Assembly (NCBI GenBank): GCA_947503575.1
Contig: CANNDZ010000002.1
Coordinates: 248,001 to 312,000, forward strand
Source of the DNA: an uncultured Kordiimonas sp.
Lineage (GTDB): Bacteria; Pseudomonadota; Alphaproteobacteria; Sphingomonadales; Kordiimonadaceae
Length of the DNA: 64,000 nucleotides
Direction: 5' to 3'
Shown: positions 53,200 through 63,020 of the stretch, piece by piece
Numbering within the stretch: position 1 is the stretch's first letter
Layout of the letters: the number at the start of each line of letters is the position of its first letter
The notes under the pieces: model-generated
Databases searched by the model: none
Seen by the model: only the letters and a program-made list of their open reading frames with translations
What the model was told of the DNA's origin: nothing
Position numbers and translations under genes: made by a program

Positions 53200-53763
53200 A
53201 TGACACTTTTAGCCATCGGTGTTGCTACAACAATCGCTTTTCATCTTATACCCTATTACGCCATCGGGTTTCGCGATGGCATGATCGCCAAGCTTGGCAA
53301 AGGGGCATATCGCGGTATTTTTTCCCTCTTCTCGCTTGGCAGTTTTGCTGCCATCGTTTTCGGGTGGCGTGCGGCTGACCCCATGCTTGTCTATGATGCG
53401 CCGCTCTGGGGCATGCATGTTACGCCGCTTTTTGTGCTGGTGGCCTTTATTCTGTTTTTCTCAAGCGGCGCACCAACCAACATCAAACGTATTGTCCGCC
53501 ATCCTCAGATGACGGGTATTTTCATTTGGGCAATTGGTCATCTATTTTCAAACGGGGAAGACCGCTCGCTTATTCTGTTTGGTGGCTTTGCCGTATGGGC
53601 GACCCTGGCCATCGTTGGTGCGAACAAGCGCGACAAAGTATGGGAAAAGCCTGAAAAACAGCCACTTTTCAAAGACATTATCACGGTATCAATTGGTGCC
53701 GGCCTGTTTGCTGTCTTCATGTATTTCCACGAAGCCATCATCGGCGTCAGCCCGTTTGTTTAA
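53200..53763 (+). CDS. NnrU-family membrane protein
   Basis: A 187-residue protein with about five membrane helices and the family sequence RIVRHPQMTGIFIWAIGHLFSNG. NnrU proteins occur near denitrification genes in some species, but none are seen here. The related isoprenylcysteine methyltransferase-like fold is also possible. GGGGGAAACAG precedes the ATG. It is convergent with tolB. Confidence 0.87.
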   Translation: MTLLAIGVATTIAFHLIPYYAIGFRDGMIAKLGKGAYRGIFSLFSLGSFAAIVFGWRAADPMLVYDAPLWGMHVTPLFVLVAFILFFSSGAPTNIKRIVRHPQMTGIFIWAIGHLFSNGEDRSLILFGGFAVWATLAIVGANKRDKVWEKPEKQPLFKDIITVSIGAGLFAVFMYFHEAIIGVSPFV

Positions 53764-53766
53764 GGC

Positions 53767-55131
53767 TTATCGACTGGTGACAGGTAGTGGCGGCGACCAT
53801 GCTGGGTCTGACGCATCATACGGTGTGGTCACCTTCCGCTCGTTATAACCCGTAAGGTCAACCGACCACAGAGATGGCTTGCCACCGTTGCCCTGCGCGT
53901 CGTAAGGCGGTGTGCGGAAGAACATCAAAACCCGCCCGTTTGGCGACCATGTTGGCCCTTCGTCCTGGTAAGCATCGGTCAACAAGCGTTCACCCTTACC
54001 ATCAGTGCGCATGACACCAATACGGAACTTGCGGTCACCGATTTTTGTGAAAGCAATCAGGTCACCGCGCGGTGACCAAACAGGGGTCGCGTAGCGCCCG
54101 CGACCAAAAGAAATGCGGTGCACATTACTGCCATCAGGGTCCATCACATAAAGCTGCTGGGACCCACCCCGGTCAGAGTTAAACACAATCTTGCTGCCGT
54201 CCGGCGAAAAGGACGGGGAGGTATCAATGCCTGGATCATTGGTTAGGCGGGTTACGTCCCGCGTGCGCAAATCCATTAAGTAAATATCTGAATTTCCGTC
54301 CTCCGCCAGCGACATAATAACTTTGTTGCCATCGGGCGAAAAACGCGGCGCAAAGGTCATGTTTGGGAAATCGCCCAACACTTCAAACCGGTTCGATAGA
54401 ATATTGAACAGATACACCCGTGGTTTGTTATCGAAATAACTCAGGAATGTAATTTCCTGCCGGTTGGGGCTGAAGCGCGGCGTTAACACCAAATAGCTAC
54501 CGTCGGTTAGAAACTGTTGGTTTGCGCCGTCCTGGTCCATAATCGCCAGTCGCTTAATCCGATTCAGCGGGTCGCCCTGCTCAGCGATATAAACAATGCG
54601 CGTGTCAAAATACCCGGCTTCGCCGGTCAGGCGTGTATAAATACGGTCTGAAATCACATGCGCAATACGTCGCCAATTCGACGCAGGAGTGTTATACCCA
54701 ACGCCTTCCATCTGAACCTCACCAACCACATCCCACAAGCGGAACTCCACCCGCAGGTTACCGTTAGCAAGAATTTGCAAACGCCCTGTCACCAGCGCTG
54801 CTGCAGCCAGTGGACGCCACGCATTAAACCTCGGGCGTGTTGGCGCTGCGGTAATTTGTTCGATGAAGGCATTCTGGTCGATGGCACGAAACAGGCCGGT
54901 GGATACAAGATTGGCTGTCACAACTTCTGTGATGCTTGCGCCGATATCTGACAAGTTGCCAGTTGGGGTTTCAACGTCCTCAACCGGCACAAAATCAGGG
55001 ATAGCGATTGGCACCGGGTCGGGGCTACCGCGCGTAATATCAATGCGCAGCTGGGCATTTGCCATACTCCAGCCCGGCATAGCAAGAACCAGAAAAAACA
55101 AAAGATTTCTCAGCGCATGTGTGAAAATCAT
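53767..55131 (-). CDS. tolB: Tol-Pal system beta-propeller protein TolB
   Basis: A 454-residue periplasmic protein with a signal peptide (about 1-26, ending ANA) and an N-terminal domain around [14 protein letters not shown] six-bladed propeller follows, with repeated FSPDG-type turns and [12 protein letters not shown]. It links TolA to the Pal lipoprotein at the outer membrane. The frame is open far upstream into tolA, but 55131 is the ATG before the signal peptide. It is the last gene of the tolQRAB operon; pal does not follow. Confidence 0.94.
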   Translation of the reverse strand: MIFTHALRNLLFFLVLAMPGWSMANAQLRIDITRGSPDPVPIAIPDFVPVEDVETPTGNLSDIGASITEVVTANLVSTGLFRAIDQNAFIEQITAAPTRPRFNAWRPLAAAALVTGRLQILANGNLRVEFRLWDVVGEVQMEGVGYNTPASNWRRIAHVISDRIYTRLTGEAGYFDTRIVYIAEQGDPLNRIKRLAIMDQDGANQQFLTDGSYLVLTPRFSPNRQEITFLSYFDNKPRVYLFNILSNRFEVLGDFPNMTFAPRFSPDGNKVIMSLAEDGNSDIYLMDLRTRDVTRLTNDPGIDTSPSFSPDGSKIVFNSDRGGSQQLYVMDPDGSNVHRISFGRGRYATPVWSPRGDLIAFTKIGDRKFRIGVMRTDGKGERLLTDAYQDEGPTWSPNGRVLMFFRTPPYDAQGNGGKPSLWSVDLTGYNERKVTTPYDASDPAWSPPLPVTSR

Positions 55132-55150
55132 ATCGATACTACGTCCCGTT

Positions 55151-56026
55151 TTAGCCACCTTCAAAGGATGACGGATAAAAATTGAAGTCAATATACTGCT
55201 GGCCACTTTCCAGATACTTGGCCGCCTCATCCAAAGGCTCACTGCGCAACACAGCCCGGCGCGCGCTTTCGGCAAACACTCTAAAAAACGCCCGGTTTGG
55301 GTCGTTGAGATCACCCGCACCAATAAATTCAGGTGCCCGTGAATAATACCCATCCGGGCGCAGCCATATACGAATACTGACCTGCATGTCCTGGATGCCC
55401 TTGGCACCCGCTGGTATCCGCCAGTTTTGCTCCACTTTAGCCTGAATGGCGTCCCTCAAGGACGCGGTGGACAGCCGTCCGCGCAAGCCCGCAAAAACGT
55501 CTGGCTTTTTTGCAGGTTCTTTTTGTGCTGGTTTTTTCTTTTCTTCAACAGGCTCCGGCGTCGCTTCCTGTTGTTCTTTTATCGACTTGTCCAGAAGGGC
55601 GGTAATACGTTTTACCTTCAGCCGCGATGGCGGTTTGGGTTTCGCGCGCGGCGTTACCCGGTTAGCCAACTGGCGGTTTGCCGACACCTGTGGTTTGGGC
55701 TTTGGCTTCGGCTTAGGCATTGTTTCAGCCGGTTTCACCTGATCCAGTGTGGGAACTGCCTGATCATCCACCGCAGGGGCGACTTCAGCCGCAGCAAGTG
55801 TCGGTTGCGGTTTGCTTTGGGCTTGTTCGGGTTCTTCCTGAGGGGCTTCTGGTGCCGCCACCCGCGTTTTTTCCGCAATCTGCACAAACTCGATCGCGAT
55901 GGGAGGTGGCGGTTCGGGCATGTCACGCGCAAGCTTTGGCAAGCCAACAAACGCAGCAACAGCAATGCCCACATGCAAAGCACCTGACAGCAACCAGCCT
56001 GTTTGCTCTATCTTCATGACCGCCAC
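55151..56026 (-). CDS. tolA: Tol-Pal system protein TolA
   Basis: A 291-residue inner-membrane protein with one N-terminal helix (about 10-29) and a long Pro/Lys/Ala-rich helical region with [11 protein letters not shown]-terminal TonB/TolA-type domain (about 200-291) contains [13 protein letters not shown]. It bridges TolQR energy to the outer membrane. The start is GTG 56026 or ATG 56017; they differ by three residues. It is 39 bases after tolR. Confidence 0.9.
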   Translation of the reverse strand: MAVMKIEQTGWLLSGALHVGIAVAAFVGLPKLARDMPEPPPPIAIEFVQIAEKTRVAAPEAPQEEPEQAQSKPQPTLAAAEVAPAVDDQAVPTLDQVKPAETMPKPKPKPKPQVSANRQLANRVTPRAKPKPPSRLKVKRITALLDKSIKEQQEATPEPVEEKKKPAQKEPAKKPDVFAGLRGRLSTASLRDAIQAKVEQNWRIPAGAKGIQDMQVSIRIWLRPDGYYSRAPEFIGAGDLNDPNRAFFRVFAESARRAVLRSEPLDEAAKYLESGQQYIDFNFYPSSFEGG

Positions 56027-56065
56027 GTTTTTGCTCTCGCCACTTTGTCAGCCTGCGTTTCAAAC

Positions 56066-56503
56066 CTATTTTTGTTCTGCAACCAATGCGACCCGCGTAA
56101 AACCAGCCCGGTTTACCACACCGATCACCTGCATCACCTGGCCATAATCAAGCGTCGTGTCACCACGCACGTAAATGCGCGTATCCCGCCGGTTACCTGC
56201 AATTGCTTCCAGGCGGGGCACCAGTTCATCAATCCCGATAGGAATGTCCGCAAGAAATATGGCACCATTTTGATCAATGCTGACCTCTAATGGTTTGCTG
56301 TCCTGCGGTAAAGGCCGTGCCGCTGCTTTTGGCAAATCCACCTGAATGCCCGCTGTCAACAAGGGGGCTGCCACCATAAAGACAATCAGCAGCACCAGCA
56401 TCACATCAACGAACGGCGTAACATTAATTTCTGCCATGGGCCGGTAGCGCCCGCGCCGACCGCCACCATTGCCTCTGCCACCGCCTGTTACTGACGCACC
56501 CAT
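56066..56503 (-). CDS. tolR: Tol-Pal system protein TolR
   Basis: A 145-residue ExbD/TolR-type protein. After a Gly/Arg-rich N terminus, the single membrane helix VDVMLVLLIVFMVAAPLL carries the functional Asp. The periplasmic domain includes IYVRGDTTLDYGQVMQVI. Its ATG overlaps the tolQ stop (TAATG). Confidence 0.94.
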   Translation of the reverse strand: MGASVTGGGRGNGGGRRGRYRPMAEINVTPFVDVMLVLLIVFMVAAPLLTAGIQVDLPKAAARPLPQDSKPLEVSIDQNGAIFLADIPIGIDELVPRLEAIAGNRRDTRIYVRGDTTLDYGQVMQVIGVVNRAGFTRVALVAEQK

Positions 56504-57249
56504 TAGCTGCCCCGCTCATCAAGCTGCCGGGACAGAATGGCGGCAAACTCGTCTGCAAAGCCTTCCAACCGGCTTGCATAACGCCCCAGATCGGTTGAGA
56601 GCTTATTGTAAGCAATCACCGCCGGGATCGCTGCAACCAAGCCCAGCGCCGTTGCAAGTAGCGCTTCTGCAATGCCGGGAGCAACGGTTGCCAGCGACGT
56701 ATCAGATGCCGTCGCAATCGCGGTGAAGCTGTTCATAATACCCCACACCGTGCCAAACAAACCGACAAACGGCGCTGCCGATCCAATTGTTGCCAAATAC
56801 CCAACCTGTCCTTCAAGGCGGTCCATTTCCCGCCCTGTGGTGACATGCATCACTTTGTTGATCCGGTCCTGTACCGTTACCTTGTCAAACCGGGAAACGG
56901 TGGACCCCAAACTGCGTTGCCATTCGCGCATTGCAGCGACAAACACGGCAGCAAGCGGATGGTTAGGTGCCTGCTTAATGCCGCTATACAGTTCGTCCAG
57001 TGAACTGCCGGACCAGAAAACATCCTCAAATTCGTCAGCCTTCCCGCGCGCATCCTTGAGTCGTTGCCATGTGTTGAAAATGATCGACCAACCCCACACA
57101 CTGGCGGCCATCAACATGATCATGACCATTTGCACAATGATGTCGGCCTGCAAAAACATGCCAAGAACTGAAAAGTCGACGGCATTGCCCCCAAGTTCCG
57201 CAGCTTCAACCGCTTGGGTCACCGGGGCATTGATCGTCTGGTCCTGCAT
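56503..57249 (-). CDS. tolQ: Tol-Pal system protein TolQ
   Basis: A 248-residue MotA/TolQ/ExbB proton-channel protein with three membrane helices (about 30-50, 155-175 and 195-215) and the conserved YLATIGSAAPFVGLFGTVWGIM and GIAEALLATALGLVAAIPAV segments. It forms the motor with TolR and helps outer-membrane constriction at division. It is 26 bases after ybgC. Confidence 0.95.
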   Translation of the reverse strand: MQDQTINAPVTQAVEAAELGGNAVDFSVLGMFLQADIIVQMVMIMLMAASVWGWSIIFNTWQRLKDARGKADEFEDVFWSGSSLDELYSGIKQAPNHPLAAVFVAAMREWQRSLGSTVSRFDKVTVQDRINKVMHVTTGREMDRLEGQVGYLATIGSAAPFVGLFGTVWGIMNSFTAIATASDTSLATVAPGIAEALLATALGLVAAIPAVIAYNKLSTDLGRYASRLEGFADEFAAILSRQLDERGS

Positions 57250-57275
57250 ACAACTCTCCTTGGAACAGGAATTTG

Positions 57276-57749
57276 TTACTCTGTAGCGCTTTGCGTCTGG
57301 TTATACCAGCCCTGCCAGCACGCCCGCGCATCGGCTGGCCAGCGGCGCGGCCGTCCATCTGGGCCGATGATCGCGACCAGCAGCTCGGCCTCGGCGACCA
57401 GCGCATCGTCGCATGTAATCCATTGTTTTACTTCAATCGCAGCAGCGCGCACTTTTGTGACCATACTATGGCCAAGCAGGATATCGCCTATTTTTGCCTG
57501 CCGATGATAGGAGACAGCAATTTTGCTAACCACGTATGTTAGCGGGCCGCCGTCCGCTTCCGGAATTGCAAAAAGATGGTCAACATCAGCGGCTGACCCC
57601 CGGATGCTTTCGGTGCGTACGCGCTCAAAAAAGCTGACGTAGCGCGCATGATACATCATGCCGCCAACATCGGTGTCTTCATAATAAACCCGCATGGGAA
57701 AATGAAAAATGCCGTCTTTCCAGGCACCTTCGCTTATACGCCCAATCAT
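57276..57749 (-). CDS. ybgC: YbgC-type acyl-CoA thioesterase of the Tol cluster
   Basis: A 157-residue hotdog-fold thioesterase. [20 protein letters not shown] contains the catalytic Asp of the 4-hydroxybenzoyl-CoA thioesterase type. It is usually the first gene of the tol operon, and here it overlaps ruvB by four bases, fusing the Ruv and Tol clusters into one transcript. Confidence 0.93.
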   Translation of the reverse strand: MIGRISEGAWKDGIFHFPMRVYYEDTDVGGMMYHARYVSFFERVRTESIRGSAADVDHLFAIPEADGGPLTYVVSKIAVSYHRQAKIGDILLGHSMVTKVRAAAIEVKQWITCDDALVAEAELLVAIIGPDGRPRRWPADARACWQGWYNQTQSATE

Positions 57750-58795
57750 TTACTTCCCCCTAACAAGTCCATTTGCGTTGCTGAGTCTGACGACTTAGGC
57801 GGCGTTAGCCCTATGTGTTTCCAGCCATCGGGCGATAGCATACGCCCACGCGGTGTGCGCTGTACCAAACCCGTCTGCATCAAATAGGGTTCTATGATGT
57901 CTTCTATGGCGTCGCGTGGTTCCGACAAAGCCGCCGCTAGTGTTTCAATACCGACGGGACCGCCCGTGTAAGTATCACCAATGCACATCATGTAGCGCCG
58001 GTCCATTGTATCCAGGCCCAGGTTGTCAACTTGCAAGCGCGTCAGCGCGGCGTCTGCCGCCACCGCATCTACTGTGTCTTTTTCAGCCACCAGCGCAAAA
58101 TCGCGTACCCGGCGTAATAGCCGCCCGGCAATACGCGGCGTACCGCGGGACCGCGCCGCCACCTCTCGGGCACCATCATCGCTGATAGAAAGGTCAAGCA
58201 GCTTGGCGCCCCGGCGGACAACTTCCGTGAGTTCATCCGTTGTATAAAAATCAAGCCGGGTCGGGATACCAAACCGGTCCCGCAAAGGTTTTGTAATCAG
58301 GCCAGACCGCGTTGTTGCGCCCACCAGCGTGAATCTTGGCAGGTCAATACGTACCGAGCGGGCAGCCGGCCCTTCGCCGATGATCAGATCAAGCTGAAAA
58401 TCTTCCATAGCGGGATAAAGAATTTCTTCCACAGCCGGATTAAGCCGGTGGATTTCGTCGATGAATAAAACATCGCGTTCCTGCAAATTGGTCAATAGCG
58501 CAGCCAAATCCCCCGCTTTGGAGATAACCGGACCCGACGTTGCGCGAAAGCTTACGCCCAATTCCCGCGCGACAATTTGCGCCAGTGTGGTTTTACCAAG
58601 GCCTGGCGGGCCAAAGAACAGCACATGATCCATTGCTTCACCGCGCGCACGTGCCGCTTCGATGAACACATGCAGGTTTTCGCGTGCCTGTTGCTGGCCT
58701 ATAAATTCCTTTAACGACTGCGGACGCAATCCGGCGTCGATAACGTCGCCTAATGCTTCCTTGCCATCAATCAGCCTGTCGTCCGGGTCGGTCAT
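57746..58795 (-). CDS. ruvB: Holliday junction branch migration ATPase RuvB
   Basis: A 349-residue AAA+ helicase motor of recombinational repair. Walker A is [17 protein letters not shown], Walker B is [15 protein letters not shown], and the arginine finger region is [20 protein letters not shown]-terminal winged helix with [13 protein letters not shown] follows. It overlaps ruvA (ATGA) and ybgC. Confidence 0.97.
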   Translation of the reverse strand: MTDPDDRLIDGKEALGDVIDAGLRPQSLKEFIGQQQARENLHVFIEAARARGEAMDHVLFFGPPGLGKTTLAQIVARELGVSFRATSGPVISKAGDLAALLTNLQERDVLFIDEIHRLNPAVEEILYPAMEDFQLDLIIGEGPAARSVRIDLPRFTLVGATTRSGLITKPLRDRFGIPTRLDFYTTDELTEVVRRGAKLLDLSISDDGAREVAARSRGTPRIAGRLLRRVRDFALVAEKDTVDAVAADAALTRLQVDNLGLDTMDRRYMMCIGDTYTGGPVGIETLAAALSEPRDAIEDIIEPYLMQTGLVQRTPRGRMLSPDGWKHIGLTPPKSSDSATQMDLLGGSK

Positions 58796-59412
58796 ATATT
58801 GCTCAGTTCCTTGAGGGCGGCTGGCACAATAGCCGCAACATCCGCATCATCGCCCAAATCAGCCAGCACTTTGGCAACGGCACCGTGCGCATCCACCGGC
58901 TTATACCCCAGGTTGGACAACGCCGATACGGCATCTGCAATCACGCTATTGTCCGCTGTATGCGGCGCACCCGGTGCAGGGGCTTCAACACCCCTTGGCT
59001 TGAACACCAAGCCTGTCACCTTGTCCTTCAATTCCGTCACAATACGGGTCGCGACCTTGGGGCCAACCCCTTTGGCACGCGCAACCGCCGTTTTATCCTG
59101 GGCGGCAATAGCGTTTTGCAAATCGGTTGGCGATAGTGTGGACAAAATCGCCAGCGCAACTTTCGCCCCCACGCCTTGCACGCTGGTCAGCAACCGGAAC
59201 AGGTCACGTTCCTGAATGTCCGCAAAGCCAAACAACGAAATCGCATCTTCACGCACGACGGTTTCAATGTGCAATTTCGCAGCTTCGCCAGCGCGCGGCA
59301 ACGCAGACAAAGTGCGCGACGAACCGCTGACCAAATAGCCAACACCACCCACATCCATGATCACCCAGTCTTCGCCGCTACTGTCAACCAGCCCTGTGAG
59401 TTTTGCGATCAC
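58792..59412 (-). CDS. ruvA: Holliday junction DNA-binding protein RuvA
   Basis: A 206-residue protein with an N-terminal OB fold ([26 protein letters not shown]), the tandem helix-hairpin-helix region ([18 protein letters not shown] and [18 protein letters not shown]) and a C-terminal RuvB-interacting domain. It overlaps ruvC and ruvB by four bases each. Confidence 0.97.
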   Translation of the reverse strand: MIAKLTGLVDSSGEDWVIMDVGGVGYLVSGSSRTLSALPRAGEAAKLHIETVVREDAISLFGFADIQERDLFRLLTSVQGVGAKVALAILSTLSPTDLQNAIAAQDKTAVARAKGVGPKVATRIVTELKDKVTGLVFKPRGVEAPAPGAPHTADNSVIADAVSALSNLGYKPVDAHGAVAKVLADLGDDADVAAIVPAALKELSNI

Positions 59413-59906
59413 GCCAGTTTGCTCCCGATACTTGCGTTTGTTCCCATATGATGCGCGTGGCAGATTGCAACCGCAAGCGCATCTGCTGCATCAGGGCCAT
59501 TTATTTTTACGCCCGGCAGCAGGATTTGAACCATCGCGTCCACTTGCTCCTTGGCGGCGTGGCCTGCCCCAACAACTGACTTTTTCACATGGTTGGGTGT
59601 ATATTCTGCAACACTTATGCCTGCCTGCGCTGGCACCAACAGCGCAATGCCGCGCGCCTGCCCCAGCTTCAGCGTAGATGTCGGGTTCTTGTTAACAAAG
59701 GTTTCTTCAACGGCGCATGATTGCGGCTGCCATTCCCGAAGCACCGTAGACAAACCTGCATGTAATTCCACAAGTCTGTCCGCCAGTGTATTTTTAGGGT
59801 TGGAGGTAACAACACCGTTTGCGACATGGCGCAGGCGCGAGCCTTCCGATTCCACAATTCCCCAGCCGGTTTTTTGCAATCCCGGATCAAGCCCCAACAG
59901 GCGCAT
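59409..59906 (-). CDS. ruvC: Holliday junction resolvase RuvC
   Basis: A 165-residue RNase H-fold endonuclease. Catalytic acids are Asp7 in [14 protein letters not shown], Glu in [12 protein letters not shown], and the Asp pair in [16 protein letters not shown]. The 24-base gap to yebC and the four-base overlap with ruvA mark a single operon. Confidence 0.96.
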   Translation of the reverse strand: MRLLGLDPGLQKTGWGIVESEGSRLRHVANGVVTSNPKNTLADRLVELHAGLSTVLREWQPQSCAVEETFVNKNPTSTLKLGQARGIALLVPAQAGISVAEYTPNHVKKSVVGAGHAAKEQVDAMVQILLPGVKINGPDAADALAVAICHAHHMGTNASIGSKLA

Positions 59907-59930
59907 GCGTGTCCCCCCGATTGATGCGAC

Positions 59931-60686
59931 TTACCCTTCGTCCGCCATGGCTTCCATAACATCCGCAGGGATGTCGTAGTTGCCAAACACAGTTTGAACG
60001 TCATCATTGTCTTCAAGGGTATCGATCAACCGCATCATTTTTTCTGCGCCGTCTTTATCTAGGCTGATCGGTTCTTTTGGCTTGAAGATCAGCTTCGCAC
60101 TTTCGGGTTCACTGCCCAGTGCATCGGTCAGCGCCGAGACAACGGCATGCAAATCCGTGGCATCTGTGTAAATTGCATGGCCTTCATCGTCGCTTTCAAC
60201 CTCGTCCGCGCCCGCTTCCAGCGCCGCTTCAAACATGCCATCTGCATCTGCTGCATCGGCCGGGTACGTGATTTCACCAACCCGATCGAACATGAAACCA
60301 ACAGAACCGCTTTCGCCCAAATTGCCGCCCGCTTTGCTGAAAATGGTACGAACGTCAGACGCCGTGCGGTTGCGGTTGTCTGTTAGTGTTTCCACAATTA
60401 CGCCAACACCGCCCGGGCCGTAACCCTCGTAGCGCATTTCATCGTAGTTTTCGGCATCGCCGCCATCTGCCTTGGCGATGGCACGTTCGATGTTGTCTTT
60501 CGGCATGGACTGCGCTCTTGCCGTTGCAACCGCGAGCCTTAGGCGCGGGTTGCTGTCCATATCGCTGCCACCCATTTTTGCGGCAACGGTGATTTCCCGA
60601 CTAAATTTTGAAAACATTTTGGAGCGCTTTTTGTCCTGTGCGCCCTTGCGATACATAATATTTTTGAATTTGGAATGGCCAGCCAT
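59931..60686 (-). CDS. yebC: YebC/PmpR-family translation or transcription factor
   Basis: A 251-residue conserved protein beginning [20 protein letters not shown], with [14 protein letters not shown] and [19 protein letters not shown]. YebC members bind DNA or, by recent work, assist ribosomes at proline stretches. It is first in yebC-ruvCAB-ybgC-tolQRAB. Confidence 0.95.
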   Translation of the reverse strand: MAGHSKFKNIMYRKGAQDKKRSKMFSKFSREITVAAKMGGSDMDSNPRLRLAVATARAQSMPKDNIERAIAKADGGDAENYDEMRYEGYGPGGVGVIVETLTDNRNRTASDVRTIFSKAGGNLGESGSVGFMFDRVGEITYPADAADADGMFEAALEAGADEVESDDEGHAIYTDATDLHAVVSALTDALGSEPESAKLIFKPKEPISLDKDGAEKMMRLIDTLEDNDDVQTVFGNYDIPADVMEAMADEG

Positions 60687-60864
60687 GACACCCTCTGGTT
60701 CTGTTCCTAATTTTATTTTGGTCGTGCAAGCCGCGCGGCACTGTTTCCGCTCGACTGCATTTGCGCCTTTATTAGCAGATTTAGCGCTGTTGAACAGGGC
60801 AAATTGACCCTATAGTCTAACAATGTAATGGTCTGGCATTCTGGGCATTTGGAGCATGGTGGCA

Positions 60865-61305
60865 ATGGCCGAACATCAAGGTAGCTGTTATTGCGGCAAC
60901 ATTACCGTGACGGTTAAAACCGAGGAACCCTTCCTGACGGCAACGCCGCGCCAGTGCGACTGCGATTTTTGCCGCATGAATGCAGCAGCCTGGGCATCTG
61001 TGCCGGATGCAGTGCTTGAAATTGAAATTCAGAATGAAGCGGCAATAAACCTGTTTGAACAAGGCAGTGACACTGCGCGCTTCTGGCTTTGTCAACGCTG
61101 CGGTGTTGTCCCTGCGGTCACCTGTGATATTGATGGCCACCGCAAAGGGGCCGTGAACGCCAACTGTATGCTGGAACACAAAGATTTCCCGGCTGCACGG
61201 CAGGTCAGCCCAAAGGAACTGTCCGCTGATCAGAAAAAAGACCGCTGGTCAGACGTATGGATAAACAAAGTCGTGATCAAAGACTGTTGGGATGTTGGGC
61301 TTTAA
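60865..61305 (+). CDS. GFA/CENP-V-family zinc protein
   Basis: A 146-residue protein of the glutathione-dependent formaldehyde-activating (GFA) family. Zinc ligands are in CYCGN, CDCDFCRMN and CQRCGV. The family binds glutathione or aldehyde adducts, but activity is not shown for most members. I start at 60865; the ATG at 60856 adds three residues. It is convergent with the acetyltransferase gene. Confidence 0.8.
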   Translation: MAEHQGSCYCGNITVTVKTEEPFLTATPRQCDCDFCRMNAAAWASVPDAVLEIEIQNEAAINLFEQGSDTARFWLCQRCGVVPAVTCDIDGHRKGAVNANCMLEHKDFPAARQVSPKELSADQKKDRWSDVWINKVVIKDCWDVGL

Positions 61306-61312
61306 CTGGCCA

Positions 61313-61726
61313 CTATACTTCTCTTGAAAAGACTATCATATCTGTGCATTGCATGCCGTTCTCAAAGATAGGTTCAGCATAATTGCGCAGGAAAAAACCC
61401 TCTTCCACCCGGTCTTTTACAAAGCCCGCTTTTTCATAAAAGCGAATCTGATCCAGACTTGAGTTACCTGTTCCAACCTCAACCCTCTTTGCGCCCAAAT
61501 CCCCCGCGCGCTCAATGGCGTTATAAAGCAGAATTTTGCCAAGGCCTTTTCCTTGCCAATCTGGGTGTACCGCAATGTTTTTTAATTCCATCAAATCTTG
61601 GCTATGCGACAGCAACACATAAACGCCGATCGGGGTTCCCAAATGCATTGCCCCAACAGTAATCCCTTGTTTTGTGTAGCCGCGAACTAACGCTTCTGAT
61701 GGGTCTGCCAGAAGCAACAGCTCCAT
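61313..61726 (-). CDS. GNAT-family N-acetyltransferase
   Basis: A 137-residue acetyltransferase with the acetyl-CoA loop VHPDWQGKGLGKIL and the later AGFVKDRVEEGFF. The substrate is unknown. The frame stays open 26 codons upstream of the ATG to a TAA at 61805-61807, and that stretch (for example VFYKTVDEIEPF) looks like the missing first strand and helix, but it contains no ATG, GTG or TTG. The gene may use a rare start or be slightly truncated. Confidence 0.75.
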   Translation of the reverse strand: MELLLLADPSEALVRGYTKQGITVGAMHLGTPIGVYVLLSHSQDLMELKNIAVHPDWQGKGLGKILLYNAIERAGDLGAKRVEVGTGNSSLDQIRFYEKAGFVKDRVEEGFFLRNYAEPIFENGMQCTDMIVFSREV

Positions 61727-61843
61727 GAAGGGCTCGATTTCGTCTACCGTTTTATAGAAAACACCATCGATGGAAACGGTCCTTTTCGCTGTTGTCAGAT
61801 TGCGTTAGGTTACGCCTGAGGGCAATACAGTAGGGATCGTTCC

Positions 61844-62242
61844 ATGGTAAAATCAATCAGTTTTCTGGCGGGATTGGCGCTTCTCTGCTTGCCAACCACC
61901 GCCCAAGACGCACCCATAAAGGCAACGCCACTGTTGAATGCGCATATCACAGGCGTGCCAAACCACAGCCTATTGATGACCCGGGTTGAGATAGCGGCAA
62001 ATACGGTGTTGCCAATGCATTATCACCCCAATGAGGAATACCTGTATATCCTTGAAGGTGTCGCCTATCTGCGCATTGAAGGACGCGAAGACCAGCTATT
62101 AAGAGCCGGAGAAGCCGCCGTTATCCCGGCAGGTGTGCTGCACACAGCCGTTACCACTGATAGCAGAGCAACAGCTTTAACAACCCGCGTGCATCCCAAA
62201 GGACAGCCCGTTCGGCTAATGCCCGAAGATAAAAAGGACTAA
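61844..62242 (+). CDS. Exported cupin-domain protein
   Basis: A 132-residue protein with a signal peptide (about 1-20, ending TTA) and a single cupin barrel. MHYHPNEEYLYILEG carries the His-His-Glu metal motif, and GVLHTAV the second-motif His. Ligand and activity are unknown. It is four bases before the SDR gene and so shares its transcript. Confidence 0.83.
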   Translation: MVKSISFLAGLALLCLPTTAQDAPIKATPLLNAHITGVPNHSLLMTRVEIAANTVLPMHYHPNEEYLYILEGVAYLRIEGREDQLLRAGEAAVIPAGVLHTAVTTDSRATALTTRVHPKGQPVRLMPEDKKD

Positions 62243-62246
62243 CCCT

Positions 62247-63020
62247 ATGTTTACACTGGAAGGCGAGACATTTTTGGTAAGCGGCGCATCGCGTGGCATC
62301 GGTAATGCAATTGCGAGCGTTCTGCTGGATATGGGCGCAAATGTAGTGGGTGGCTATTCATCGGCACCGGGACAGTTGAAGCAGCTATCGGCGGAGTTTG
62401 GCAATGACCGTCTGCTGCCGGTGCAAATGGATTTGTCAGAGCCGGGCGCAGGCGCGCGCCTTTGGGACGCCGCGATTGCGTTTAAAGGAAGTATTGATGG
62501 CTTGGTCAACAACGCAGGCATTGCGCCTTCAACCGCCTACGATGCGCCGGATGATATATGGCAAGCAGATTGGGCCAAAACCATGCAAGTGAATGTGCAG
62601 GCAGTTGCCGATTTGTGCCGCGCTGCGATCCTGCACTTTGAAGCTGAGCGGAGTAAAGACGGAGACTTCAAAGGTCGTATCGTCACAGTCGCCAGCCGTG
62701 CCGCCTTTCGCGGCGACCAGCCAGACAGCTTGCATTATGCCGCTAGCAAAGGCGCGTTGATTGCGCTGATGCGCTCCATTGCGCGCGGGTTTGCAGGCAA
62801 AGGTATCTATGCCTTCACCATTGCACCCGGATGGGTCGATACCGACATGGCGGAGGTGGTGAACCAACCTGGAAACGAATGGATGCTGAAAGAAATCCCG
62901 ACCGGAGAACTGGTCCCACCAAAACAGATCGGCAACATGGTTGCCTTCATGCTGTCTGGTCTGATCGATCAGTCAACCGGCACCAATGTAGATATCAACG
63001 GCGCCAGCTACGTGCGCTAA
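62247..63020 (+). CDS. Short-chain dehydrogenase/reductase
   Basis: A 257-residue SDR with the cofactor loop SGASRGIG, NNAG, a catalytic Ser in VASRAAF and Tyr-x3-Lys in LHYAASKGAL. The C terminus ends VDINGASYVR. The substrate is unknown; the coupled cupin gene may share a pathway. AAGGAC precedes the ATG. Its stop codon overlaps the opposite-strand stop of the ABC-F gene. Confidence 0.9.
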   Translation: MFTLEGETFLVSGASRGIGNAIASVLLDMGANVVGGYSSAPGQLKQLSAEFGNDRLLPVQMDLSEPGAGARLWDAAIAFKGSIDGLVNNAGIAPSTAYDAPDDIWQADWAKTMQVNVQAVADLCRAAILHFEAERSKDGDFKGRIVTVASRAAFRGDQPDSLHYAASKGALIALMRSIARGFAGKGIYAFTIAPGWVDTDMAEVVNQPGNEWMLKEIPTGELVPPKQIGNMVAFMLSGLIDQSTGTNVDINGASYVR

